This document shows, piece after piece, positions 44,092 through 53,427 of a stretch of 64,000 nt of DNA. Where the stretch lies: assembly GCF_030295955.1 (NCBI RefSeq), contig NZ_AP027363.1, positions 2,170,001-2,234,000 on the forward strand. The letters are read 5' to 3'. The stretch's first letter is position 1. Every line of letters begins with the position of its first letter. The position numbers were made by a program, and so were the translations under genes. The notes under the pieces were generated by a model, which saw nothing but the letters and a program-made list of their open reading frames with translations, did not search any database and was not told the origin of the DNA. The stretch is from Thalassotalea agarivorans (GTDB lineage: Bacteria > Pseudomonadota > Gammaproteobacteria > Enterobacterales > Alteromonadaceae).

Positions 44092-45801
44092 ATGCGTACA
44101 AGTAAGTATTTACTGTCGACTTTAAAAGAAACACCTGCGAGTGCTGAAGTAATTAGCCATCAATTTATGCTAAGAGCAGGCCTCGTAAGAAACGTAGCAT
44201 CGGGTCTTTATACCTGGCTACCGACAGGATTGCGCGTACTTAAAAAAGTAGAAAACATCGTACGAGAAGAAATGGAACGAGCTGGCGCGATAGAAACCTT
44301 GATGCCAATGGTTCAGCCTGCCGACCTCTGGCAAGAATCTGGTCGCTGGGACGACTACGGTCCAGAATTATTGCGCTTAAACGATCGTCACGAACGTCCA
44401 TTTGTTTTAGGTCCTACGCACGAAGAAGTGATTACGAAGCTTATTAGTAATGAAGTAGCAAGTTACAAGCAACTGCCGCTCAATGTATTCCAAATTCAAA
44501 CAAAATTTAGAGACGAAATTCGCCCTCGTTTCGGCGTAATGCGTGGCAGAGAATTCTTGATGAAGGATGCTTATTCTTTCCATACAAGTGATGACTGTTT
44601 AAAAGATACTTATCAGGTAATGTACGACGCGTACTGTCGTATATTTGAACGCCTAGGTCTTGACTACCGTCCTGTTATCGCTGATACCGGCTCAATTGGT
44701 GGCGATGCGTCACATGAATTTCATGTGTTAGCTGACTCTGGTGAAGATGACATCGCATTTAGTGATGGTAGTGATTTTGCAGCGAACGTAGAAAAAGCTG
44801 AGGCGCTAGCGCCTGCAGGTGAACGCCCTGCCCCAAGCCAATCTATTGAAAAAGTATCTACGCCTAACGTTAAATCGATTGCTGATGTCGCAACGTTTTT
44901 AAACGTAGATACAAACCAAACCGTTAAAACGCTATTAGTTGTTGGCGAAAGCGCTGAAGGAGAAACTGCGCCTGTTGTAGCGCTTGTTTTGCGTGGTGAC
45001 CACGAGTTAAACGAAATCAAAGCAGAAAAGCTTGCTGGCGTCGCCTCGCCATTGGAAATGGCATCAGAGGAACAAATTAAAGCGGCAGTTGGCTGTGGCG
45101 CCGGTTCTATTGGCCCTGTTGAATTAACAGTACCAGTGATTGTTGACCGCAGTGCCGCCCACCTAGCAGACTTTGTCTGTGGTGCTAACCAAGACGATTT
45201 CCATTTTACTGGCGTAAACTGGGATCGTGATGCCAGCAATTACCAAGTTGAAGATATCCGTAACGTTGTTGAAGGTGACCCTAGTCCATGTGGTTCAGGT
45301 AATATAATCATCAAACGTGGTATTGAAGTTGGACACATTTTCCAGTTAGGTAAAAAATATGCTGATGCAATGAACTGTGGCGTATTAATGGAGTCAGGCA
45401 AGCACGAAACACTGACCATGGGTTGCTATGGTATTGGTGTATCTCGCATTGTTGCTGCTGCTATCGAACAAAACCATGACAAATATGGTATTAAGTGGCC
45501 AGAAGCTATTGCACCTTTTAACGTAGCCATTGTGCCAATGAATATGCACAAGTCAGCGCGTGTTCAAGAAACGGCAGAAAGCATTTATCAGCGCTTTTTA
45601 GACGCTGGCGTTGAAGTGCTATTTGACGATAGAAAAGAACGTCCAGGTGTCATGTTCAACGATCATGAACTTATTGGTACGCCATACATAGTAATTGTTG
45701 GCGAGCGCAATTTAGATGCTCAACAAGTAGAACTTAAGAATCGCCGCACGGGTGAAAAGACCTTAGTAGATATCGATAAAATATTAGATATCATTAAGTA
45801 A
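44092..45801 (+). CDS. proS: Proline--tRNA ligase
   Basis: Class II synthetase of the bacterial type, 569 residues. Motif 1 region ([17 protein letters not shown]), motif 2 ([25 protein letters not shown]), the YbaK-like editing insertion in the middle (residues about 225-385), motif 3 ([17 protein letters not shown]) and the anticodon-binding C-domain are all visible. Confidence 0.97.
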   Translation: MRTSKYLLSTLKETPASAEVISHQFMLRAGLVRNVASGLYTWLPTGLRVLKKVENIVREEMERAGAIETLMPMVQPADLWQESGRWDDYGPELLRLNDRHERPFVLGPTHEEVITKLISNEVASYKQLPLNVFQIQTKFRDEIRPRFGVMRGREFLMKDAYSFHTSDDCLKDTYQVMYDAYCRIFERLGLDYRPVIADTGSIGGDASHEFHVLADSGEDDIAFSDGSDFAANVEKAEALAPAGERPAPSQSIEKVSTPNVKSIADVATFLNVDTNQTVKTLLVVGESAEGETAPVVALVLRGDHELNEIKAEKLAGVASPLEMASEEQIKAAVGCGAGSIGPVELTVPVIVDRSAAHLADFVCGANQDDFHFTGVNWDRDASNYQVEDIRNVVEGDPSPCGSGNIIIKRGIEVGHIFQLGKKYADAMNCGVLMESGKHETLTMGCYGIGVSRIVAAAIEQNHDKYGIKWPEAIAPFNVAIVPMNMHKSARVQETAESIYQRFLDAGVEVLFDDRKERPGVMFNDHELIGTPYIVIVGERNLDAQQVELKNRRTGEKTLVDIDKILDIIK

Positions 45802-45818
45802 CTCCCACTACTTTATAG

Positions 45819-45848
45819 AAAAACGCTGTTTATACAGCGTTTTTTTTT
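45819..45848 (+). terminator. proS terminator
   Basis: AAAAACGCTGT / ACAGCGTTTTT stem with a TTAT loop and a long T run. Confidence 0.92.
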
Positions 45849-45932
45849 ACCTTATACCAAATAAGCTGTTTACCTTCCGCTCAGATTAAGGAATGATTAG
45901 TCCGACTAACAACTCTCTTTAAAGGAAGGACA

Positions 45933-47150
45933 ATGAAACCGGTATTAAAGTCTTCTAAACTCGACAACGTTTGCTATGAAATTCGCGGCCAGATCGCGGC
46001 CGAAGCCAAGCGTTTAGAAGATGAAGGACATAAAATCCTAAAACTCAATATCGGCAATCCGGCGCCATTTGGTTTTGAAGCGCCAGACGACATCCTCAAA
46101 GACGTTATTCATAACCTGCCCACAGCTCAAGGTTATAGCGATTCAAAAGGTATCTATTCTGCGCGTGTAGCTGTTATGCAGTACTTTCAGCAACAAGGTA
46201 TTCGAGAGATTAGCATCGACGATATATTCATTGGAAACGGTGTTAGTGAACTTATTGTTATGGCGATGCAAGGGCTGATTAATAACCACGACGAAGTCTT
46301 AATTCCTGCACCAGACTATCCACTTTGGACGGCAGCCGTATCATTGTCTGGTGGCAAACCTGTGCATTATCAGTGTGACGAGGAAAACAATTGGTATCCG
46401 AATATTGAAGATATGCGTAGTAAAATTAGCGATAAAACAAAAGCTATCGTTTTAATCAACCCAAACAACCCTACAGGTAGTGTTTATTCAAAAGAAGTAC
46501 TAGAAGATATATTAGCACTCGCTAAAGAGCATCAGCTCATCGTCTTTAGCGACGAAATATATGACAAAATATTGTATGACGAAGTAAAACATATACCGAC
46601 GGCGTCTTTGTCAAATGACGTACTTGTTGTGACCATGGGAGGCCTTTCAAAAAACTATCGTATAGCAGGTTTTCGCGCCGGCTGGATGGTTATTTCGGGG
46701 CCTAAACTACATGCTCAAGACTATGTAGAAGGATTAAATATTCTTTCAGCTATGCGTCTTTGTGCAAATGTACCTTGTCAGCATGCCATCCAGACAGCGT
46801 TGGGTGGTTATCAGAGCATCAATGAACTTATTCAGGCCGATGGCCGGCTTAAGCAACAACGTGATCTGGCCTATCAAATGATCAACGATATTGACGGTTT
46901 AAGCTGTCAGCCGGCAATGGGTGCGCTATATTTGTTTGTAAAGGTCGATATTGAAAAATTTGGCATTACCAATGATGAGCAAATGGTATTGGATTTATTA
47001 AGACAAGAAAAAATTCTTCTCGTACATGGTCGAGGGTTTAATATCGATACGCCAAACTATTTTAGATTAGTGTTTTTACCGCATGTCGATGATCTTAAAT
47101 TGGCGCTAACCAAATTAAAGAGCTTTTTCGATAGTTACCAACAAAATTAA
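45933..47150 (+). CDS. alaA: Alanine aminotransferase AlaA
   Basis: PLP-dependent class I/II aminotransferase that makes alanine from pyruvate and glutamate. 405 residues. KLNIGNPAPFGFEAPDDIL at the start, NPNNPTGSVYS, FSDEIYDKILYD, and the PLP lysine in GGLSKNYRIAGFRAGWM. AAAGGAAGGACA precedes the ATG. It is followed by yfbR 10 bp later, as in E. coli. Confidence 0.94.
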   Translation: MKPVLKSSKLDNVCYEIRGQIAAEAKRLEDEGHKILKLNIGNPAPFGFEAPDDILKDVIHNLPTAQGYSDSKGIYSARVAVMQYFQQQGIREISIDDIFIGNGVSELIVMAMQGLINNHDEVLIPAPDYPLWTAAVSLSGGKPVHYQCDEENNWYPNIEDMRSKISDKTKAIVLINPNNPTGSVYSKEVLEDILALAKEHQLIVFSDEIYDKILYDEVKHIPTASLSNDVLVVTMGGLSKNYRIAGFRAGWMVISGPKLHAQDYVEGLNILSAMRLCANVPCQHAIQTALGGYQSINELIQADGRLKQQRDLAYQMINDIDGLSCQPAMGALYLFVKVDIEKFGITNDEQMVLDLLRQEKILLVHGRGFNIDTPNYFRLVFLPHVDDLKLALTKLKSFFDSYQQN

Positions 47151-47159
47151 GGGTTAATT

Positions 47160-47750
47160 ATGCAAAGTACATTTCTTGCCTGGCTGTTTAGGATGCCACT
47201 AATAAAGCGCTGGGCATTAATGTACTGTGTAAAACCTGAAAATATTGCAGAGCATAGTCACCAAGTGGCCATCATTGCTCACCTGCTCGCAGAAACACGC
47301 AATAAACTTTATGACGGTACGCTAGATGCCAACAAAATAGCCATGATTGCGCTTTATCATGACGCGTCAGAAACACGTTTTGGCGATATCGTTAGTCCTA
47401 CCAAATACGCCAATAAAGAAATCGCTCGTGAGTTTAAACACATTGAAACGCTAGCTGAGAAAGAATGTGTTGCTTCGTTGCCTAAACCATTTCAAGCGAC
47501 CTTCAGCAACATTATTGTGCAGCAAAACATAGACCCAGAGATTAAGAAAGTCATTAAAGCAGCGGATATTTTGTCCGCTTACCTCAAAGCCAAAGACGAG
47601 TTAAACCACCACAATAATGAATTTTTGCACGTCAAAGAAAAGCTAGACAAGAAGTTAGAAAAGTTGACCCAAGAGATGCCGGAAGTCGATTACTTTCTTA
47701 AAACCTTTGCACAAGCGTGCACCGCCACAGTTGATAAATTATCCCAATAA
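47160..47750 (+). CDS. yfbR: 5'-deoxynucleotidase YfbR
   Basis: HD-domain phosphohydrolase removing phosphate from deoxynucleoside 5'-monophosphates. 196 residues. Metal residues in ENIAEHSHQVAIIAHLLAE and LYHDASETRFGDIVSPTK are visible, and the length matches. Likely co-transcribed with alaA. Confidence 0.93.
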   Translation: MQSTFLAWLFRMPLIKRWALMYCVKPENIAEHSHQVAIIAHLLAETRNKLYDGTLDANKIAMIALYHDASETRFGDIVSPTKYANKEIAREFKHIETLAEKECVASLPKPFQATFSNIIVQQNIDPEIKKVIKAADILSAYLKAKDELNHHNNEFLHVKEKLDKKLEKLTQEMPEVDYFLKTFAQACTATVDKLSQ

Positions 47751-47751
47751 A

Positions 47752-47775
47752 AAAGCCAGCATTTGTGCTGGCTTT
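47752..47775. terminator. Terminator between yfbR and DUF4136 lipoprotein gene
   Basis: AAAGCCAGCA / TGCTGGCTTT stem with a TTTG loop, between convergent genes. Confidence 0.85.
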
Positions 47776-47793
47776 ATTTGTGTAAAGTAACGT

Positions 47794-48375
47794 CTACTTG
47801 CTCACTGGTGCGTTAAATTGTTCGATGATTTGACGAACAACATCTTTAATTGCCGCCTCAGGATTTTCTTTATCGCTTGAAGATATTTTCTTCACAGCCC
47901 AGCCATGCCAAGCAGGTTGCTTCGTTTTAACATCATATACGTCAATCGCTAAACGACCTTCCGTGTATGTACGTACGCGAGTTTCATTACCCATGTACAT
48001 GCCACCGTAGTAGCCACGTCCCCAACCAAAACCTGCGTTATATGTTGCTGGGTATGTATCTACTTTAATCTTGTCACGGTTACCCACAGTATATGAGATA
48101 GCAAAATCCGCTTGTTCTGGATCAGCGACTAAGCTGTAGCCTTTCTTTTTAAACTCGTCTTCAATAGCCTTTTCCATGCGTTGCAGAGCGACTGGATTGG
48201 CTTCAGCGGCTTCAACTAGGATCTTGCCCGGTTTCAACCAAGCAAATGTTTTGTAGTTGGAGATATCTACATTGGCATTTTGATCGGCGTCTACTTTGGG
48301 TGCATAAGTCGAAGTACAAGCAGCAATCAAACTTGCTGCAACAAAAACACATAAAGCCTTAAATTTATTCATCAT
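47794..48375 (-). CDS. DUF4136 lipoprotein
   Basis: 193 residues. Lipobox LIAAC after a short signal peptide. The body has the DUF4136 pattern: NYKTFAWL near the N-terminus, ADFAISYTVG in the middle, and GRLAIDVYDVKTKQPAWHGWA, with a Gly-rich turn (GFGWGRGYYGG). AAGGAAGAA precedes the double ATG; a TTG further upstream is rejected. Envelope protein of unknown function. Confidence 0.88.
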   Translation of the reverse strand: MMNKFKALCVFVAASLIAACTSTYAPKVDADQNANVDISNYKTFAWLKPGKILVEAAEANPVALQRMEKAIEDEFKKKGYSLVADPEQADFAISYTVGNRDKIKVDTYPATYNAGFGWGRGYYGGMYMGNETRVRTYTEGRLAIDVYDVKTKQPAWHGWAVKKISSSDKENPEAAIKDVVRQIIEQFNAPVSK

Positions 48376-48618
48376 TTCTTCCTTCAAACTGATTCAAATA
48401 CAGCGTACTTTATTTAGCAATTACAAACTGTTAATTAATGTTACTCTTTATACAGTAACAAGGATCAGGATTTATTTACAATAAAAACACCTAAATACAT
48501 GACACAAATAGACATTATAGGTGTAATTAATACTGACAATAAGACCCCGAAAACACTCGCTTTATTTCTCATGTCAATTAAATATAAAAAATAATTACAT
48601 CTAATTCGTAATTAATGG

Positions 48619-48647
48619 TTGACACTATTTAGCAAAGCCCTTAAAAC
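48619..48647 (+). promoter_or_regulatory. Probable ilvLIH promoter
   Basis: Consensus TTGACA with TAAAAC 17 bp downstream, placing the start about 25 bp before the leader peptide ATG. A TATACT one base further on would give an overlong 23-bp spacer. Confidence 0.5.
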
Positions 48648-48676
48648 TATACTCAAATTAACGGAAAATAGTTTAG

Positions 48677-48757
48677 ATGAAACATATTATTGTACTCACA
48701 GTCATGCTCTTAGTCGTAGTGGTAGTCAAATCACTGCGGGGCACGGTGCGTCTATAA
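48677..48757 (+). CDS. ilvL: ilv leader peptide
   Basis: 26 codons from ATG to TAA. The peptide reads MKHIIVLTVMLLVVVVVKSL then six more residues; 15 of 26 residues are Ile, Leu or Val, with five Val in a row. A GCGGGG segment at 48736-48741 can pair with the CCCCGC arm of the downstream terminator, the alternative-pairing layout of transcription attenuation by branched-chain amino acid supply. It sits about 85 bp before the acetolactate synthase gene. No strong ribosome site is visible (GTTTAG). Confidence 0.85.
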   Translation: MKHIIVLTVMLLVVVVVKSLRGTVRL

Positions 48758-48784
48758 AAATCATCTAACGATTAATAGAATCCC

Positions 48785-48814
48785 AAAAAACCCCGCACCT
48801 TAGCGGGGTTTTTT
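48785..48814 (+). terminator. ilvIH attenuator terminator
   Basis: AAAAAACCCCGC / GCGGGGTTTTTT stem with an ACCTTA loop, between the leader peptide and ilvI. Confidence 0.9.
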
Positions 48815-48843
48815 ATGTTTAGCATTTAAATGGAAACAATATT

Positions 48844-50571
48844 ATGACAACCGAAACATACTCGGGAGCGCAGCTGGTAGTTAAAGCCTTAGATGCCTTA
48901 GATGTAAAATACATATTTGGTTATCCTGGTGGCTCTGTTCTAGATATTTATGACGCCATATTTGAGCAGTCTAGTGTAGAACATATTCTAGTTCGCCATG
49001 AACAAGCGGCGACGCATATGGCCGATGGCTATACTCGCGCTACTGGGGAAACAGGTGTTGTTTTAGCAACCTCAGGTCCAGGTAACACCAACTGTGTAAC
49101 CGGTATCGCTACCGCTTACATGGACTCTATCCCAATGGTGGTGCTTGCAGGACAGGTGCCAAGCAATATGATTGGCGACGATGCGTTTCAAGAAACTGAT
49201 ATCATTGGTTGTTCTCGCCCTATTGTTAAACATAGCTTCAATTGCCGTACCATCGAAGAAATACCTAATGTCATTGCAAAAGCATTTTATATAGCGAGCA
49301 CAGGTCGTCCTGGGCCGGTTGTGATTGAATTACCTAAAGACATTCTATTGCCGCAGAATAAAGCTCCTTTTGTACTAGAAAAGTCTGTCAGTATTCGCTC
49401 ATACAATCCAAGTGCCAAAGGCCACCCAAAACAAATTCGAAAAGCGGTCAGCACAATTACAGCGGCTAAAAAGCTGGTTGTATATTCTGGTGGCGGCATT
49501 ATTACCGCCGATGCCTCAGAATTACTGACACAATTGGTAGAACGTCTAAATGCGCCATGCACCAATACCTTAATGGGCTTAGGCGGCCTTTCGGGCGTTC
49601 ATGACAACTTTATTGGTATGCTTGGCATGCATGGTACGGTTGAAGCAAACAAAGCCATGGCACACGCTGACGTGATTCTGGCTTTAGGTGCACGATTTGA
49701 CGATCGCGTTACTAATAATGTTAAGAAGTTTTGCCCGAACGCAACCATTATTCATGTGGACATCGATCCGACATCGATTTCAAAAACCATTAATGCGCAT
49801 ATCCCTGTTGTTGGTTTGGTGGACATTGTTATCCAACAGTTGCTTGACGAAATGGATGCAACACAATATCAAGTTGACGAAGAAGCCAACGCTAGCTGGT
49901 GGCAACAAATCAATCAATGGCGTGCGTTAAAGAGCTTGAGCTATGAGCAGCCGGCAGAAGGGTTAATCAAACCACAAACCGTTGTTGAAGCCATTTATAA
50001 ACTGACCGAGGGTAAAGCGTACGTAACTTCAGATGTTGGTCAACACCAAATGTTTGCCGCACAATACTACCCTTTTGCCAAGCCAAGGCAATGGATCAAC
50101 TCTGGCGGCTTAGGCACCATGGGATTTGGTTTGCCAGCTGCAATGGGTGTAAAGCATGCTCTGCCAGAGGAAGAAGTAATTTGTATTACCGGCGACGGCT
50201 CTATCCAAATGAACATTCAAGAGCTTTCAACTTGTCAGCAATATAATCTACCAGTAAAAGTTGTGTCCCTGAACAATCGTTCATTGGGTATGGTAAGACA
50301 GTGGCAAGACATGATTTATGGTGGCCGACACTCTTCTTCTTACATGGAGTCATTGCCTGATTTTGTTAAGCTTGCAGAAGCTTATGGCCACGTTGGTATC
50401 CAAATCAACACAATAGATGAGTTAGACGAGAAACTAGCCGAGGCATTTGCCATTAAAGATAGACTCGTTTTTATTGACATTTTAGTAGACGAAACTGAAC
50501 ACGTTTATCCTATGCAAGTGCGTCATGGTGCTGTTGATGAGATGTGGATCAAAAAAGGAGAGAAAGTCTAA
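48844..50571 (+). CDS. ilvI: Acetolactate synthase large subunit
   Basis: ThDP enzyme for the first step of valine/leucine and isoleucine synthesis. 575 residues. The catalytic Glu is in [15 protein letters not shown]; the ThDP/Mg motif is [29 protein letters not shown]; the central FAD-binding domain is present. GGAAACAATATT precedes the ATG. Its stop overlaps the ilvH start (TAATG). Confidence 0.95.
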   Translation: MTTETYSGAQLVVKALDALDVKYIFGYPGGSVLDIYDAIFEQSSVEHILVRHEQAATHMADGYTRATGETGVVLATSGPGNTNCVTGIATAYMDSIPMVVLAGQVPSNMIGDDAFQETDIIGCSRPIVKHSFNCRTIEEIPNVIAKAFYIASTGRPGPVVIELPKDILLPQNKAPFVLEKSVSIRSYNPSAKGHPKQIRKAVSTITAAKKLVVYSGGGIITADASELLTQLVERLNAPCTNTLMGLGGLSGVHDNFIGMLGMHGTVEANKAMAHADVILALGARFDDRVTNNVKKFCPNATIIHVDIDPTSISKTINAHIPVVGLVDIVIQQLLDEMDATQYQVDEEANASWWQQINQWRALKSLSYEQPAEGLIKPQTVVEAIYKLTEGKAYVTSDVGQHQMFAAQYYPFAKPRQWINSGGLGTMGFGLPAAMGVKHALPEEEVICITGDGSIQMNIQELSTCQQYNLPVKVVSLNNRSLGMVRQWQDMIYGGRHSSSYMESLPDFVKLAEAYGHVGIQINTIDELDEKLAEAFAIKDRLVFIDILVDETEHVYPMQVRHGAVDEMWIKKGEKV

Positions 50572-51068
50572 TGCGCCGTATTTTAGCTATTCTATTGGAA
50601 AATGAACCTGGCAGCTTATCTCGCATTGTAGGTTTGTTCTCTCAACGCGCCTACAACATCGAAAGCCTTACTGTTGCGCCAACAGCTGATGCTAGTATTT
50701 CACGTATTACCATTGCTACCAACGGTGATGACAAGGTATTAGAGCAAATTGTAAAGCAGGTAAACAAGTTGATCGATGTGATAAAAATTACCGACCTTAC
50801 AGAAAGAAGTCATATCGAACGAGAGATTTTGTTGATCAAAGTGTTGGCTATGAATGATAAGACGCGAACAGAAGTTAAGCGTATTACTGATATATTTAGA
50901 GCGGGTATTGTCGATGTCGGTAAGCAGGTATATACCATTCAAATAACCGGAGATGCAGACAAACTCAATGCATTTGTCACCGCACTTTCTCACGAAACCG
51001 AAATTATTGAATCAGCGCGCTCTGGCAGTGTAGGTCTGGCTCGAGGTGAGAAAGCTTTAAGGGTATGA
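50571..51068 (+). CDS. ilvH: Acetolactate synthase small subunit
   Basis: Regulatory subunit, 165 residues. ACT domain LAILLENEPGSLSRIVGLFSQRAYNIESLTVAPT binds valine for feedback inhibition, followed by the second ACT-like domain (IEREILLIKVLA). It is coupled to ilvI by a one-base overlap. Confidence 0.95.
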   Translation: MRRILAILLENEPGSLSRIVGLFSQRAYNIESLTVAPTADASISRITIATNGDDKVLEQIVKQVNKLIDVIKITDLTERSHIEREILLIKVLAMNDKTRTEVKRITDIFRAGIVDVGKQVYTIQITGDADKLNAFVTALSHETEIIESARSGSVGLARGEKALRV

Positions 51069-51089
51069 TTGATAGACTGTTATTCAATT

Positions 51090-51112
51090 AGGCGGTCATT
51101 GACCGCCTTTTT
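51090..51112 (+). terminator. ilvIH terminator
   Basis: GGCGGTC / GACCGCC stem, ATT loop, T run. It ends three bases before the next start codon. Confidence 0.85.
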
Positions 51113-51115
51113 ATT

Positions 51116-51550
51116 ATGCATATTGTTACACTGAGCAAAGCACATAAAAAAGCGCTATTGCGCTTTTATAAATCGCAACATTACCCAATATCCTATATGG
51201 GATTCGATACATGTTATGTGTTGGCCGATAGTCCATCGGTTAATAATGAAAACGATATGTTGGCAGCAGCATTTTGCTCTGAAATTAACCCTGAATATGG
51301 CTATACCTTCTTACACGGTGTAGTTGTTAAAACGCAACACCAACACCAAGGATTAGGTTCAATACTTGTAAAACATGCTATAAATCAGCATCGCAATATA
51401 TATTGCTTTGCCGATGCTAAGTTAACGCCTTTTTATCTGCAGCTTAACTTTGTCAAAAAGACCCAATCAAACTTGCCAACATCGCTTTGCAACAGGCTAA
51501 AAAGCTACCAAGTAAAACATCCTAACCTTGTTGCTTTTATTCACCCTTAG
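51116..51550 (+). CDS. Small GNAT-like acetyltransferase
   Basis: 144 residues. The acetyl-CoA motif VVKTQHQHQGLGSILVKHAI and the end FADAKLTPFYLQLNFVKK fit GNAT enzymes. The start is odd: the ATG lies three bases after the ilvIH terminator T run, with no ribosome site; no better start occurs before residue 28. It could be expressed poorly, from a leaderless transcript, or start later. Its stop overlaps the convergent peptidase stop by 4 bp. Confidence 0.72.
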   Translation: MHIVTLSKAHKKALLRFYKSQHYPISYMGFDTCYVLADSPSVNNENDMLAAAFCSEINPEYGYTFLHGVVVKTQHQHQGLGSILVKHAINQHRNIYCFADAKLTPFYLQLNFVKKTQSNLPTSLCNRLKSYQVKHPNLVAFIHP

Positions 51551-53364
51551 CCCCAATTTTCAAAATGTTTGTGCCTGTCATTTATCTCTAGTGACGCCGG
51601 CATCAGATAGGCGCGATACATATAACGCCACATATAAGTGGGCGTATATTCATCTGGCGTTTTAACGGCTTCTGTTTCGGCTGGTTTATGAGATGTTTGC
51701 CAAGCGCGAAAGTCTGCTTGGTGCTCACTTGCTAATGTATCGAGCAACCTCGCGTATCGCTCAAAATCGTTATCTTTAAGCGCGTGTCCTAATGCTTGAA
51801 GCTGCTCTAAATAATTTTCAGCAAGATAACGGATTGCCTGGTAGCTCCAACGATAAACGCGGTCTGCACCATCATTGTATGACGTCGCAAAAATATCTTT
51901 CAATGTCGGCCACTGCCCTTCCTCTTTTTTCCTGAGTAAGGCAAAGCTACGTTTATTGGCATTTTGTTTAGAAATATACTCGGCAATGCCTTCTGACCAC
52001 CACACTAAATGGCTCGGAAAATGCCCAAAGGTACCGTACTTTACGAAGCGGCCATCTAAGTAATGAACATACTCATGATTGAGGTTCCACACACTAAAAG
52101 CAGGTTGCTTCCAGAAGGCCTCAAATGCATAATATGTTGCTTGGTTACCTTCTTTTGCAGGATCACCTTCAATATACATACCGCCATTGTCAGTGCCTAT
52201 ATTAAAAAAGAGTTGGCCCCATCGATTGTATTCACTGTAATTATCAAAGATTACGACACGCAACTTTGTATTTTGATCATCTGCCGTGGGTACCCTACCC
52301 GTGGCAAGCGTATCATGAAAGAAACGCTCTTGAGAGGTAAGTACTGTGCAAGATTGTTCTAGTTGCTCCGCAGTCATTTGCGTCGCACGAATAAACAAGG
52401 TGTCTGAACAGGTATGGTTTACCGGTAAAAACTCATCAATTGTTGGGATCTCACATTGACCTTTAAAATCAGTTTCACATTGCTCATGGTAGCGATAAGA
52501 ATTAACGAGGTAATGCTGGGAAAAAAGTTCACGCTGTTCTAAGTCTGAAAGGTTAGCATGATTAAACAAGTACTCACTTACCTTTTTGTCCAGCGCGGTT
52601 TGCTGCGCCTCATTGGCTATATAATGCTGCGAAGCTGCTAGCCACAAGGTGTGCGTTAAAGGCCAATCATTAGTGGTAAGGGAGTGCATGTGCTTATCGA
52701 TAGCATTCATCAGCGCCGTCGAATTTTCCTCATCACCCATTATTTTTTCTTTAAGTTCGCTTTGGTCGCGCGCTTCAAATGAAACAAAGCCCAATGTGCG
52801 ATAAAGCTCCCACAACGTGTATTGACCTTGTTTGGATAAAGTACTTACATCGACACCATTAAACTGTGCCAGCAATGTAACAAGTGTAGATACGTGTTCG
52901 CTAACAACATTGGCGCCGTCGTCTGTAGCAAAATAGCGATAAAGCGTTACGAGTACGTGTTCTTGTAACCGCCTCGCACTATCGTTTTGGTGATAAAAAT
53001 CAGCTCTTGTTGTAACCGCATCTATCGCGCTAGACAATTGCGCTCGTTGCGCTTTGGTTAACTCGTCTGTATCAACATAATATGAGTGTGCTCGCAGATA
53101 ATACAATAAATCGTCTAAATCCTGTGAGACGCTTTGTTGCTGAGACTCAGCAATTATTGCAGCTGTGACAGAGTCAATTAACCCTTCACTCTGATGATTG
53201 AAGCAGCTATTCCAACCCTTGTGTTCCAATGATAAAAGGTATTGTGCTGTTGCGGGATACGCCTCAATACATGTGGTATTCGCGTTATCTTCTTGTTTAC
53301 TTGTGGGCGCGTCTTTACATGCGGTCAATAATGCACATATCCCAACTAAAAATAGTTGCTTCAT
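51547..53364 (-). CDS. M9 collagenase-like metallopeptidase lipoprotein
   Basis: 605 residues. Lipobox ALLTAC. The N-terminal helical repeat region resembles the activator domain of Vibrio-type collagenases (M9A). The catalytic zinc site is NHEYVHYLDGRF, with the third ligand Glu in WWSEGIAEYIS. There is no C-terminal PKD or collagen-binding domain, so it is a short form. Anchoring as a lipoprotein suggests it acts on the cell surface or in the periplasm. Confidence 0.86.
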   Translation of the reverse strand: MKQLFLVGICALLTACKDAPTSKQEDNANTTCIEAYPATAQYLLSLEHKGWNSCFNHQSEGLIDSVTAAIIAESQQQSVSQDLDDLLYYLRAHSYYVDTDELTKAQRAQLSSAIDAVTTRADFYHQNDSARRLQEHVLVTLYRYFATDDGANVVSEHVSTLVTLLAQFNGVDVSTLSKQGQYTLWELYRTLGFVSFEARDQSELKEKIMGDEENSTALMNAIDKHMHSLTTNDWPLTHTLWLAASQHYIANEAQQTALDKKVSEYLFNHANLSDLEQRELFSQHYLVNSYRYHEQCETDFKGQCEIPTIDEFLPVNHTCSDTLFIRATQMTAEQLEQSCTVLTSQERFFHDTLATGRVPTADDQNTKLRVVIFDNYSEYNRWGQLFFNIGTDNGGMYIEGDPAKEGNQATYYAFEAFWKQPAFSVWNLNHEYVHYLDGRFVKYGTFGHFPSHLVWWSEGIAEYISKQNANKRSFALLRKKEEGQWPTLKDIFATSYNDGADRVYRWSYQAIRYLAENYLEQLQALGHALKDNDFERYARLLDTLASEHQADFRAWQTSHKPAETEAVKTPDEYTPTYMWRYMYRAYLMPASLEINDRHKHFENWG

Positions 53365-53427
53365 TCAAAATTACACTTAACACTCAATTTAGGTATATTG
53401 TATACAAAAAGGCGTGAGGTACAAGCA

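Larger units (their letters stand above)
48376..48843 (+). other. Control region of ilvIH
   Basis: About 470 bp between divergent genes. From right to left: attenuator terminator 48785-48814, leader peptide gene 48677-48757, a TTGACA at 48619-48624 with a TAAAAC -10-like hexamer 17 bp later, and an AT-rich stretch 48400-48610 in which I see nothing definite. Confidence 0.65.

Noticed and set aside
43967-44134. N-terminal extension of the GNAT protein
   Set aside because: Would overlap the proS start; the internal ATG at 43966 begins the recognisable acetyltransferase domain.
44721-45239. 172-codon antisense frame inside proS
   Set aside because: Shadow of the conserved proS editing domain; low-complexity Ser/Ala composition and no ribosome site.
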